DNA from: Bradyrhizobium sp. AT1
GTDB taxonomy: Bacteria > Pseudomonadota > Alphaproteobacteria > Rhizobiales > Xanthobacteraceae
Assembly (NCBI RefSeq): GCF_001590795.1
Contig: NZ_JXDL01000001.1
Location: 1,599,233-1,638,801 of the forward strand
Reading direction: 5' to 3'
DNA: 39,569 bases
The notes under the pieces are model-generated. The model was not told where the DNA came from. It did no database searches and saw only the letters and a list, made by a program, of their open reading frames with translations. Position numbers and translations under genes: made by a program. Of the stretch, positions 31,436 through 38,744 are shown in pieces. The stretch's first letter is position 1. Each line of letters begins with the position of its first letter.

Positions 31436-32704
31436 ATGAAGCGTCGTGATTTTCTGGTCGGTGCCGCGCTGCTTGCCGGCACGATGGCGCGAGGCCGGGC
31501 CGCCGACATCCCCGCCCCCTCGCCTGAGGGGCTCGACCGCATCACGGCGTTTTTCAACGACGAGGTCACAAGCGGCCGGCTGCCGGGCGCCGTGATCCTG
31601 GTGCAGCAGCACGGCAAGCCGGTCTACCTCAAGACCTTCGGCGTGCGCGACACCAGGACGGGCCTTGCGATGACGCCCGACACGATCTTCGCCATCCACT
31701 CCATGACCAAGCCGATCACATGCCTCGGCGCGATGATGCTGATCGACGAGGGCAAGCTCGCGCTCACCGACCCCGTGTCGAAATACGTCCCGCTGTTTGC
31801 CGACACCAAGGTCGGCCTCGAGGTGACGCTGCCCGACGGCAAGCTGAAGCTCGACCTCGTGCCGCCGGTCCGTCCCGTCAACATCGAGGATCTGCTGCGG
31901 CACACTTCGGGCATCAGCTACGACTATATCGGCGGCAAATGGGTCGAGCAGGCCTACCAGGCCGCCAACATCTTCGAAGGCCACTTCAACAACAGGGAAT
32001 TCGCCGATCGCATCGCGAAATTGCCGCTGGCGCGCCAGCCGGGAACGCTGTGGCGCTACGGCCATTCCACCGACGTGCTCGGCGCGGTCATCGAGATCAT
32101 CTCGGGCCAGACGCTGTATCAGTTCCTGAAGCAACGCATCTTCGATCCGCTCGGCATGACCAGCACCAAATTCGCGCTGGCGACCGAGGACGAGCTGGCG
32201 CGGATGGCGCGGCCATTGCCGAACGATTTCATCCTGCTCGCCGGCGAGCGCGATCGCCTCGACCATCCCGAATGGCAGTCCGGCGGCGGCGGCCTGCTCT
32301 CGACCATCACCGACTATCAGCGCTTCTCGCAGATGCTGCTCAATGGCGGCGAGTTCGAGGGCAAGCGCTATCTCAGCCCCGCCGCGTTCAAGGCGATGAC
32401 GACCGATCACATCGGACACGGCTCCGGCGTCGGACGCGACTATTTCTACTTTCCAGGTGACGGCTTCGGCTATGGCTACGGCCTTGCGGTGCGGACCGAT
32501 CCCGGCAACGCCAAACCGCCGCCGCCGGGCTCGCTCGGCGAGTTGAAATGGGACAGTGGCAGCGGCACCTATTTCGGCGTCGATCCCAAGCTCGACATGG
32601 TCTACCTCATGATGCAGCAGACCCAGAACGAGCGCAGCCGCATCACGCCCGCCTTCAAGGCGCTGGTCTACGATTGCTACCCCGAAGGGCTACGCCGCCC
32701 GTGA
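31436..32704 (+). CDS. Tat-exported serine hydrolase of the beta-lactamase fold
   Basis: A 422-residue hydrolase; the ATG at 31436 follows GGGAGGAAGG. The N-terminus MKRRDFLVGAALLAGTMARG carries a twin-arginine motif (RRDFL), so a folded enzyme is probably exported. The nucleophile motif is S89-M-T-K92 in FAIHSMTKPITCLG. The second motif is replaced by YGHS in LWRYGHSTDVLGAVIEI. A GSGTYFGVDP loop near the C-terminus stands where KTG is found in classical enzymes. Such proteins are usually esterases or peptidases rather than true beta-lactamases. Its end overlaps the convergent GGDEF-EAL gene by 15 bases. It shares its fold, but not its compartment, with the protein at 5091. Confidence 0.9.
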   Translation: MKRRDFLVGAALLAGTMARGRAADIPAPSPEGLDRITAFFNDEVTSGRLPGAVILVQQHGKPVYLKTFGVRDTRTGLAMTPDTIFAIHSMTKPITCLGAMMLIDEGKLALTDPVSKYVPLFADTKVGLEVTLPDGKLKLDLVPPVRPVNIEDLLRHTSGISYDYIGGKWVEQAYQAANIFEGHFNNREFADRIAKLPLARQPGTLWRYGHSTDVLGAVIEIISGQTLYQFLKQRIFDPLGMTSTKFALATEDELARMARPLPNDFILLAGERDRLDHPEWQSGGGGLLSTITDYQRFSQMLLNGGEFEGKRYLSPAAFKAMTTDHIGHGSGVGRDYFYFPGDGFGYGYGLAVRTDPGNAKPPPPGSLGELKWDSGSGTYFGVDPKLDMVYLMMQQTQNERSRITPAFKALVYDCYPEGLRRP

Positions 32705-35152
32705 GGCACGCTGGCCGAAATCGGCGAGCAGCTTTGCGATCTCGGCCGCGGGCCGCGCCGCGCTGAACAGAAAACCCTGCACCTCGTTGCAGCCTTCGGC
32801 ACGCAGCCAGTCGAGCTGATCCTCGGTCTCGACGCCTTCGGCGGTCGTGGTGATGTTGAGGCTGCGGCCGAGCCCGGAGATCGCGCGCACGATCGCGCCG
32901 CAATCGGGCCGCTCCGCCAGATCCTTCACGAACGAGCGGTCGATCTTGATCTTGTCGAACGGAAAGCTGCGCAAATAGCTGAGGCTGGAATAGCCGGTGC
33001 CGAAATCGTCCATGGAAATGCCGACGCCGAGCTCGCGCAACTGATGCAGGATGGCAAGGTTGGCGTCGGTCTCGGCCAGGAAGATCGACTCGGTGATTTC
33101 GAGCTCGAGCCGCTTCGGCGACAGGCCGGACTGCGCCAGGGCCGAGATCACGATCTGCACCAGATTGCGGCTGCGGAATTGCGCCGGCGACAAATTGACC
33201 GCGACCTTGACGTCGGCAGGCCATTTCACTGCCTCGGCGCAGGCTTCGCGCAGCACCCACTCCCCCAGCTGGGTGATGAGGCCGATGTCCTCGGCGACCG
33301 GGATGAACTCCGCCGGCGAGATCATGCCCTTGTCTGGGTGACGCCAGCGCAGCAGCGACTCGAAGCCGGAGATGCGGTCGGACGCGATCGACACCAGCGG
33401 CTGGTAGTGCAGTTCGAACTCGCCATTGGCGAACGCACGGCGCAGATCGAGCTCCATATCGCGGCGCTTCTGCGCCTGCAGGTCCATCTCGCGCTCGAAG
33501 AAATGATGCACGCCGCCGCCGTCGGACTTCGCCCGGTACAGCGCCATGTCGGCGTTTCGCATCAGCTCTTCCGGCGTCGTGCCGTCACCGGGCGACAGCG
33601 CGATGCCGATGCTGGCGCCGATCACCATCTCCTGACCGTCGAGATCGTAGGGCGCCTTCAGCATGTCGATCAACAGGCTCGCACAGGCGCTTGCCTCGTT
33701 CGGCGAGACGTCCGCGCTGAGGATCACCGCGAATTCGTCGCCGCCGAGCCGGGCCGCCAGATTGGCGCCGCGGACCGCATTGGTCAGGCGCCCGGCGACG
33801 TCCTTGAGCAGGCGGTCCCCCACGGGATGGCCGAAGGAATCGTTGATGTTCTTGAACAGGTCGAGATCGATGTAGAGCACGCCGACGTGCTTGTCCCCGG
33901 CCTGGTCCAGCGCCTGCTTCAGGCGCTCCTGGAAATATTCGCGGTTCGGCAGGTCGGTGAGGCCGTCATGGTGCGCCATGTGCGCGATGCGTGCCTCGGC
34001 CTTGCGCCGCTCGGTGATGTCGACCACCGCGACCAGATAGCCGTCGCGATCGTCGAAGGCGACGCGGCGGCCGAAGGTGAGCACCTCGATCTCGCTGCCG
34101 TCGGCGCGCAAGTGCCGCCAGTTGCGCGAGGAATGATAGGCATCGCCGACACGCTCCAGCGCCTCGGCGTGGCTCTCCCACTCGTCCTCCGGCCAGATCT
34201 CGTGCAGCCTCATGCGCAGGAAGGTGGCGCGGCTGTAGCCGTAATGCTGGACCGCGGCGTCGTTGACGCCGAGGAATTGCTTGGTCTGCGCGTCGAACAC
34301 CCACATCGGCATCGGGTTGTTGTCGAACAGCAGGCGGAACGAGGCGTCGCGCCGCTTCAACGCAGTGACATCGGAAATCGTCAGCGAGACCAAATCGGCG
34401 AAGGCGGTGGCGCTGAGGCGAAGATGCCGGCCCTCGCTCTCGATCTCGAGCTGCTCGCCGCGGCCGCCCGCGACGACCTTGAGCAGGAAGTCCATGACCT
34501 CGGGCAAGGCCAGCAGCGTGGTCCCCTCGCCGATCCGCCGCCACAACAGGCTTCCGGTCGCAACCTTCAGCAGCGCGCCCGCGCTGTTGTTGTGATGCAC
34601 GACCTGAAGATCGAACGGCTTTCCGCTGGCATCGCGCAAGGTCGCCAGCGAGACCACCGCGTCGTCGGTCGAGGCGAAGATCGCGTCCAGCAGATTGTAC
34701 TGCGTGCCGCATTCGTTGATATAGGCGCCGACCAGCGTGGCGCCCCAGCGCGAGGCCGTCGGCAGCGCCAGCAGATCGTAGGTCCGCACCATGCCGTCGC
34801 GCACGCAATGCGCGCTGGCGTGGTGCGGTCGTCCGTTGGCAAGCGCGATGGTCGCCGCTTCCGACAGCGCGATGGCGCAATCGGGCGACAATTCGGCGAC
34901 GGGGATATCCCAGCGCTCCTCGCCGAGCCATTTCTGCACGTAGCGTCCGCTGCGCGACAGTTCGAGCGTGCCGTCGCTCCGCAGCAGCGCGATGTGATCG
35001 GCGAGCCGTCCCAGGCTGCCGAGCATCACGTCCTCGTAGCGCGGCAATCGTTCGCCCGGCTTCAACGCGGCACGCCATTTGCGCTGAAGCACCGGGATGT
35101 CGTCAAACATTTCGGCGGCCGGTTTTCCCGGCATCTTCTTCGCGGCATTCAT
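32690..35152 (-). CDS. PAS-GGDEF-EAL cyclic-di-GMP signalling protein
   Basis: An 820-residue cytosolic protein; the start at 35152 follows GGGGAC. Domains are an N-terminal PAS-like sensory domain (IPVAELSPDCAIALSEAA region, about 60-130), further PAS segments, and a clear PAS near 270-390 (FRLLFDNNPMPMWVFDAQTK). Then comes GGDEF (about 400-555) with intact catalytic RLGGDEFAVI, followed by EAL (about 570-815). The EAL signature reads ESLLRWRHP, so Ala is Ser, but Glu and the Arg are kept. The metal motif MDDFGTGYSSLSYLRSFPFD and the ITESIFL and AEGVET motifs are intact, so both synthase and phosphodiesterase activity are possible. There are no membrane segments. It converges with the serine hydrolase gene. 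Confidence 0.96.
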   Translation of the reverse strand: MNAAKKMPGKPAAEMFDDIPVLQRKWRAALKPGERLPRYEDVMLGSLGRLADHIALLRSDGTLELSRSGRYVQKWLGEERWDIPVAELSPDCAIALSEAATIALANGRPHHASAHCVRDGMVRTYDLLALPTASRWGATLVGAYINECGTQYNLLDAIFASTDDAVVSLATLRDASGKPFDLQVVHHNNSAGALLKVATGSLLWRRIGEGTTLLALPEVMDFLLKVVAGGRGEQLEIESEGRHLRLSATAFADLVSLTISDVTALKRRDASFRLLFDNNPMPMWVFDAQTKQFLGVNDAAVQHYGYSRATFLRMRLHEIWPEDEWESHAEALERVGDAYHSSRNWRHLRADGSEIEVLTFGRRVAFDDRDGYLVAVVDITERRKAEARIAHMAHHDGLTDLPNREYFQERLKQALDQAGDKHVGVLYIDLDLFKNINDSFGHPVGDRLLKDVAGRLTNAVRGANLAARLGGDEFAVILSADVSPNEASACASLLIDMLKAPYDLDGQEMVIGASIGIALSPGDGTTPEELMRNADMALYRAKSDGGGVHHFFEREMDLQAQKRRDMELDLRRAFANGEFELHYQPLVSIASDRISGFESLLRWRHPDKGMISPAEFIPVAEDIGLITQLGEWVLREACAEAVKWPADVKVAVNLSPAQFRSRNLVQIVISALAQSGLSPKRLELEITESIFLAETDANLAILHQLRELGVGISMDDFGTGYSSLSYLRSFPFDKIKIDRSFVKDLAERPDCGAIVRAISGLGRSLNITTTAEGVETEDQLDWLRAEGCNEVQGFLFSAARPAAEIAKLLADFGQRASRAA

Positions 35153-35312
35153 GGCAGTCCCCAACGCACTTTCCCGGCGCATCCAATGCAGGTGCGCTTA
35201 ACGACGTGTAAAAACGCCGCAGGCGCGGGTTCCATTCGGCGATTATGACAGTTTTAAGTCGGGTGTTGGTTAGTGCGAGTTAGAGACTATGACGATCATG
35301 CGAAGGCGGCGC

Positions 35313-35392
35313 GCGTGTCCCGGACGCGCTGATGCATGGGCCCCGGCTCTGCAGCGCGCCGTCGAAGTGACGCTGCGCTGCGTCCGGGGCAT
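35313..35392. repeat. Second copy of the CCCGGCTCTGC repeat
   Basis: It shares CCCGGCTCTGCAGCGC and the distal CGCTGCG-TCCGGG words with the copy at 13316-13405. Its ends (TGTCCCGGACGCG and CGTCCGGGGCA) can pair. It leads directly into the structured element. Confidence 0.55.
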
Positions 35393-35459
35393 GAGAGCTT
35401 CGTTCAACGATGGACACGTCTTCGCATCCTCGCGGCGCGTTTCGCCCGAGCTTTGCTTC

Positions 35460-35736
35460 ATCGCTTCGCCCTCCTTGGAAAGAGGGCGCAAGGAAGGCCG
35501 GGAGCCAGTTGGCTCCCGTGGACCGCTATGCCAAGGGCAGACTGCGTGTGCTGCGCATAGCGGAGAACAGGGCAACCGGAGACATCCCGGCCTTCCCTGC
35601 GCAGTGGTTGGAACGGCTTATGGCGTGCTCTCCTCGGGAGCGTTGCACTATTGCCCCGTCGCCTTGCGGATGACCGACGTGTGGCCCGGTCGGGCCGCAC
35701 ATCACCACGAGACTTGACGCCAGACCTCGGGCGTCA
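35460..35736. other. Densely structured, probably non-coding element
   Basis: Many helices can be drawn. The outer stem pairs GCGCAAGGAAGGCCGGGA (35486-35503) with TCCCGGCCTTCCCTGCGC (35585-35602), 17 of 18 pairs plus a wobble. Inside, CCGCTATGC (35523-35531) pairs with GCATAGCGG (35555-35563). Separate hairpins are 35467-35488, 35499-35518 (which competes with the outer stem), 35679-35700 and 35715-35736. I recall a similar block as a multi-copy sequence in Bradyrhizobium and relatives, sometimes wrongly called as a protein. This is untested, and strand and function are unknown. Confidence 0.5.
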
Positions 35737-36011
35737 GGACCACACGATTTTGCCGTACGCCGATCACACCGGTCGTGCGCGCGACGGCTCTGCTCACGGT
35801 TGCCCGCCCTGCAATAGCCCTTCGCGCCGATGCGATCTGCGCCCACCGCCGCCCGGCCCGCGTTCGTGACGATCGCGATACGCCCCTCTTCGTTGGGCCG
35901 GGTTGACGCGACACATACGCCCTTTCCGAAATTCGGTAAAGTGGAATATTTTCACTTGCGCGGATTGACCGGCATCTTGGGTGTTTTGCCCGTCGGGTAA
36001 CGCAAGGTCTG

Positions 36012-36097
36012 GTAGCCCGGATGGAGCGCAGCGTAATCCGGGAGTCTCGCTCAGACGCACAAAGGTCCCGGATTGCGCTGCGCTCCATCCGGGCTAC
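36012..36097. repeat. Long inverted repeat (GTAGCCCGGATGGAGCG type)
   Basis: The left arm 36012-36043 begins GTAGCCCGGATGGAGCGCAG and the right arm 36066-36097 is its complement over 32 bases with one G/U-type mismatch; the 22-base spacer is TCTCGCTCAGACGCAC and flanks. The right arm supplies the TAG stop of the LysR gene (36094-36096). A lone half element is at 38079-38093. This GTAGCCCGGATGG repeat is widespread in proteobacteria from memory. Confidence 0.85.
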
Positions 36098-36972
36098 GCC
36101 CTCACCCGGGCAACGCCCCTCGGTTCTGCCAACCTCTCGATCACGAGATCAAGTAAGGCACGCAGCCGGGCGAGGCGCTTCATATCGCGGTGATAACCGA
36201 CATAGGTGTCGCGGCCGGGCGGCGTCGTGCCGATGTCGAGCGCGATTAGGCGGCGGTCGCGATCGCCGAGCAGACGCGGCAGCACGGCCAATCCGCCGCC
36301 GCTCGCACATAGCTCGGCCTGCGCCTGCCTGTTGTTGCTGCGCGAGGCGACCTCCGCATTCGGCAGCGTGCGCTTCAGCCAGACCGCGTCCGGCATGTCG
36401 GCGAACTCGGCATTCATGGTGACGACGCGGACAGCGCTGCCGTCGCCGGCGCGCGGCGGCTTGCTGCCCTTCCTGCCATAGAGCGCGTAGGGAATGTGCA
36501 GCAGCTTTCTGGAGATCACCTCGGGCTCGCTGAACGGCTTGATGCGGAAGACCAGATCGGCCTCGCGCCGCGGCAGACTGTACAGCCGCGCATCGGTCAG
36601 GAGCTCCACCGTCACCTTGGGGTGGCGCTTGCCGAACGCGGCGATCACCGGCGACAGCATCACCGTCCCGAACCAGTCCGACGACGACAGGCGCAACAGG
36701 CCGTCGAGCTGCGTCTCCGCACCCGACACATGTCGCTCCAGCGCGAGCGCCTCGTCCTCGATCCGCTCGGCGTGGCGGAGCACGGCGGTGCCCTCGTCGG
36801 TCAGCACGAAGCCATCCGCCGTGCGCTGGAACAATGTCTGTCCGAGCGCTGTCTCGAGCGCGCGAAGCCGCCGGCCCATCGTCGGTTGGGTCTGGCCGAT
36901 CTTGCGTGCGGCGGCGCCGAGCGTGCCTTCGCGGGCGATCGCCAGGAAGATGCGCAGATCGCTCCAGTCCAT
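36094..36972 (-). CDS. LysR-family transcriptional regulator
   Basis: A 292-residue LysR regulator. The ATG at 36972 follows GGGGA and puts the helix-turn-helix at residues 3-62 (MDWSDLRIFLAIAREGTLGA, then ARKIGQTQPTMGRRLRALETALGQTLFQRTADGFVLT). The effector-binding half follows (VMLSPVIAAFGKRHPKVTVE, LVFRIKPFSEPEV). The DLRIFL start and QPTMGRRLRALE are typical of the short family. It is divergent from the quinone oxidoreductase gene, its probable target, with candidate operator words at 36985-37011. The stop codon TAG lies inside a dispersed repeat, so the last residues (GVARVRA) may be partly repeat-derived. Confidence 0.92.
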   Translation of the reverse strand: MDWSDLRIFLAIAREGTLGAAARKIGQTQPTMGRRLRALETALGQTLFQRTADGFVLTDEGTAVLRHAERIEDEALALERHVSGAETQLDGLLRLSSSDWFGTVMLSPVIAAFGKRHPKVTVELLTDARLYSLPRREADLVFRIKPFSEPEVISRKLLHIPYALYGRKGSKPPRAGDGSAVRVVTMNAEFADMPDAVWLKRTLPNAEVASRSNNRQAQAELCASGGGLAVLPRLLGDRDRRLIALDIGTTPPGRDTYVGYHRDMKRLARLRALLDLVIERLAEPRGVARVRA

Positions 36973-36984
36973 CGGAATCCCCAT

Positions 36985-37011
36985 CATACAAAACTGTATG
37001 ACGACCGTACA
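36985..37011. promoter_or_regulatory. Candidate LysR operator in the divergent promoter
   Basis: CATACAAAACTGTATG (36985-37000) is a palindrome with six-base arms. A further TACA half site (37008-37011) is nine bases on from the TGTA. It lies between the LysR start (36972) and the oxidoreductase start (37071), where LysR regulators usually bind. Confidence 0.55.
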
Positions 37012-37070
37012 ACCTTGTTCCTTCCCATGCAAAACTTCATGCGCATATTGGGGGCCGACAACGGAGCAAG

Positions 37071-38069
37071 ATGGTCATGACGACACAATCGACGATGCGC
37101 GCTGGCGTCCTGGAGGCTCACAACACCCCCTTACGCCTCGCGACGATTTCAAGACCCGAGATCGGGCCGCGCGAGGTGCTCGTGCGGGTGCGGGCGAGCG
37201 GGGTCAATCCGCTCGACACCAAGATCCATGCCGGCGCCGCCGCGCATGCGCGCCACCCGCTGCCGGCGATCCCCGGAATCGATCTTGCCGGGATCGTCGA
37301 ACGCACGGGGCGCGAGGTAACGCGGTTCAAGGCCGGCGACGAGGTCTACGGCATGACCGGTGGCGTCGGCGGCGTGCCGGGATCGCTGGCCGAATTCGCC
37401 GCCGTCGATGCCGATCTCCTGGCATTGAAGCCCGCCAATCTCAGCATGCGGGAGGCTGCCGCCCTGCCCTTGATCGTCATCACGGCCTGGGAAGGTCTGA
37501 TCGACCGCGCGGCGTTGAAGGCCGGCCAGAAGGTCTTGATCCACGGCGGCGCGGGCGGCGTCGGCCATGTCGCGATCCAGATCGCGCGCGCGTTCGGAGC
37601 AGACGTGTTCGCGACCGGCTCGGCGTCGCAGCGCGCTACCATCGAAGGCTTCGGCGCCGTGTTCATTGATCGCGACAGTCCGGTCGAAGCCTACCTTGCG
37701 CAGCATACCGGCGGCCGCGGCTTCGACATCGTCTACGACACCGTCGGCGGCAAGGTGCTCGACGCCTCCTTTGAAGCGGTTCGCCGCTTCGGCCATGTGG
37801 TGAGTGCACTCGGCTGGGGGACACATGCGCTTGCGCCGCTGTCGTTCCGCGCCGCCACCTATTCCGGCGTCTTCACGCTGCTGCCGCTGCTGTCGGGCGA
37901 AGGCCGTGCCCATCACGGGGAGATCATGACGGAGGCCACGCGCCTCGTCGAGGCCGGCAAGCTGGTGCCGCTGCTCGACCCCAGGCGTTTTACGATGGAG
38001 AGCGTCGGCGAGGCCTATGCACTGATCCGCGACCACGCCGCCAAGGGCAAGCTGGTCGTCGAGATCTGA
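37071..38069 (+). CDS. Medium-chain quinone oxidoreductase (zeta-crystallin-like)
   Basis: A 332-residue MDR-superfamily enzyme. The N-terminal GroES-like half has GPREVLVRVRASGVNPLDTK and IPGIDLAGIVERTGREVTRF. The NADPH-binding Rossmann motif is VLIHGGAGGVGHVAIQIARA, ending near residue 170. The catalytic zinc ligands of alcohol dehydrogenases (Cys-His-Glu/Cys) are absent, so it is of the zinc-free quinone oxidoreductase type. It would reduce quinones or enones with NADPH in the cytosol. It starts at ATG 37071, six bases before an alternative. The divergent LysR gene and operator suggest it is induced by an electrophile or aromatic compound, which is inference. Confidence 0.9.
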   Translation: MVMTTQSTMRAGVLEAHNTPLRLATISRPEIGPREVLVRVRASGVNPLDTKIHAGAAAHARHPLPAIPGIDLAGIVERTGREVTRFKAGDEVYGMTGGVGGVPGSLAEFAAVDADLLALKPANLSMREAAALPLIVITAWEGLIDRAALKAGQKVLIHGGAGGVGHVAIQIARAFGADVFATGSASQRATIEGFGAVFIDRDSPVEAYLAQHTGGRGFDIVYDTVGGKVLDASFEAVRRFGHVVSALGWGTHALAPLSFRAATYSGVFTLLPLLSGEGRAHHGEIMTEATRLVEAGKLVPLLDPRRFTMESVGEAYALIRDHAAKGKLVVEI

Positions 38070-38078
38070 AGTGAGCTT

Positions 38079-38093
38079 GTAGCCCGGATGGAG
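38079..38093. repeat. Half copy of the GTAGCCCGGATGG repeat
   Basis: GTAGCCCGGATGGAG matches the first 15 bases of the inverted repeat at 36012. It begins nine bases after the oxidoreductase stop codon and has no partner arm nearby. Confidence 0.6.
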
Positions 38094-38106
38094 CTGTGCT
38101 CCGCCG

Positions 38107-38439
38107 CTAGTCCTCGCTGGACGCGGCGGAGCGGTTGCGCAAGTAAGCCTGCGACAACAGGAAGAACAGCGCGCGCTCGCCCTGATATTTGGCGGACGGC
38201 CGCGTGCGCTCGAAGCCATCGGCAAAGATCTTGCCGGACTGGTCGCACACCTGCCATCGCCAACCAAACCGCTTGCGCCTGGTGAGGATCACTTCGAACA
38301 TGCCGACGAGCTTGGTCCCCTGCCCCTTGCCGGTCTCGCAGACGCACAAGCCTGCTCCGGCCTCCCCCGTAAGATGGAGGCCCGACATATAGCGCAGCGG
38401 GATAGAAAGAGAATGAAATTGATGATCGGAAATACGCAT
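38107..38439 (-). CDS. Conserved hypothetical protein
   Basis: A 110-residue soluble protein. The N-terminus (MRISDHQFHSLSIPLRYMSG) is followed by a mixed beta-rich part with LCVCETGKGQGTKLVGMFEV and ILTRRKRFGWRWQVCDQSGK. A helical end (FFLLSQAYLRNRSAASSED) follows. The CxC pair in LCVCE and the RFGWRWQVCD motif stand out, but no family is recognised. There is no signal peptide or membrane segment. Base composition is like that of the neighbours. It converges with the oxidoreductase gene, with half a dispersed repeat between. Confidence 0.6.
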   Translation of the reverse strand: MRISDHQFHSLSIPLRYMSGLHLTGEAGAGLCVCETGKGQGTKLVGMFEVILTRRKRFGWRWQVCDQSGKIFADGFERTRPSAKYQGERALFFLLSQAYLRNRSAASSED

Positions 38440-38744
38440 CTTGCACCGTTGTGATGAACGCGCGACGTCTTCCGGAATAAGCTGGCGTTGCCGGTGTTCT
38501 TGCCGGCTCTTCGACGCGAGCTGTTAACGCTGGCAGGTATTCAAATCAGTATGAGGGCGCGAAAGGTCCGGTAAGCAAATGCTCACCGGACTTCCATGGC
38601 GGGCGTCAGCGGCCTACGCGTCTGATTGGCTTTTCTTGCGCTGGATGAGAAGCACGGTACGATGTTGCGGAATTCGCTCGCATCGAACGCCGTGCTTTCG
38701 GTGATCGCGCCGGTCTCGTGCTGCACCGCGTGCGGGACACGCAA
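38440..38744. other. 305-bp intergenic region
   Basis: No gene is seen apart from one short overlapping open frame with no ribosome binding site. It contains the hairpin at 38564-38593 and an AT-richer spot with GTATTCAAATCAGTATGA (about 38537-38554). Confidence 0.4.
38564..38593 (-). terminator. Hairpin terminator of the right-edge gene
   Basis: AGGTCCGGTAAGC (38564-38576) pairs with GCTCACCGGACTT (38581-38593) with one mismatch and one wobble around loop AAAT. On the minus strand it ends with CCTTTCG, a short T run. It lies 150 bases after the stop of the gene at 38745. Confidence 0.45.

Larger units (their letters stand above)
35153..36093. other. Gene-poor 940-bp region with repeats and a structured element
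   Basis: No reliable gene is found. Open frames here are short, overlap on both strands and lack ribosome binding sites. It contains repeat copies (35313-35392 and 36012-36097), the structured element at 35460-35736, and a near-palindromic AT-rich site GTGGAATATTTTCAC at about 35941-35955. Confidence 0.55.

Noticed and set aside
27317..32419. A 1,700-codon uninterrupted minus-strand frame running antisense through thrS, the nitroreductase and part of a serine hydrolase gene.
   Set aside because: Only its last 390 codons (27317-28489) form a real MFS transporter. The rest is antisense to well-supported genes and is Arg/Ala/Asp-rich, as expected for a shadow frame in GC-rich DNA.
33044..35248. 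A long plus-strand frame opposite the PAS-GGDEF-EAL gene.
   Set aside because: It is complementary to a gene with intact catalytic motifs and has no recognisable domain or ribosome binding site.
35581..35640. Possible cobalamin riboswitch, from CCACTG...GGGAAGGC on the minus strand.
   Set aside because: The B12-box and the other conserved blocks are absent, and no B12-related gene is next to it. The resemblance is probably chance.
35289..35717. A 142-codon plus-strand frame over the structured repeat.
   Set aside because: It overlaps several strong hairpins and repeat words, has no ribosome binding site, and its composition is unlike the neighbouring genes. I recall such frames as mis-called in this lineage.
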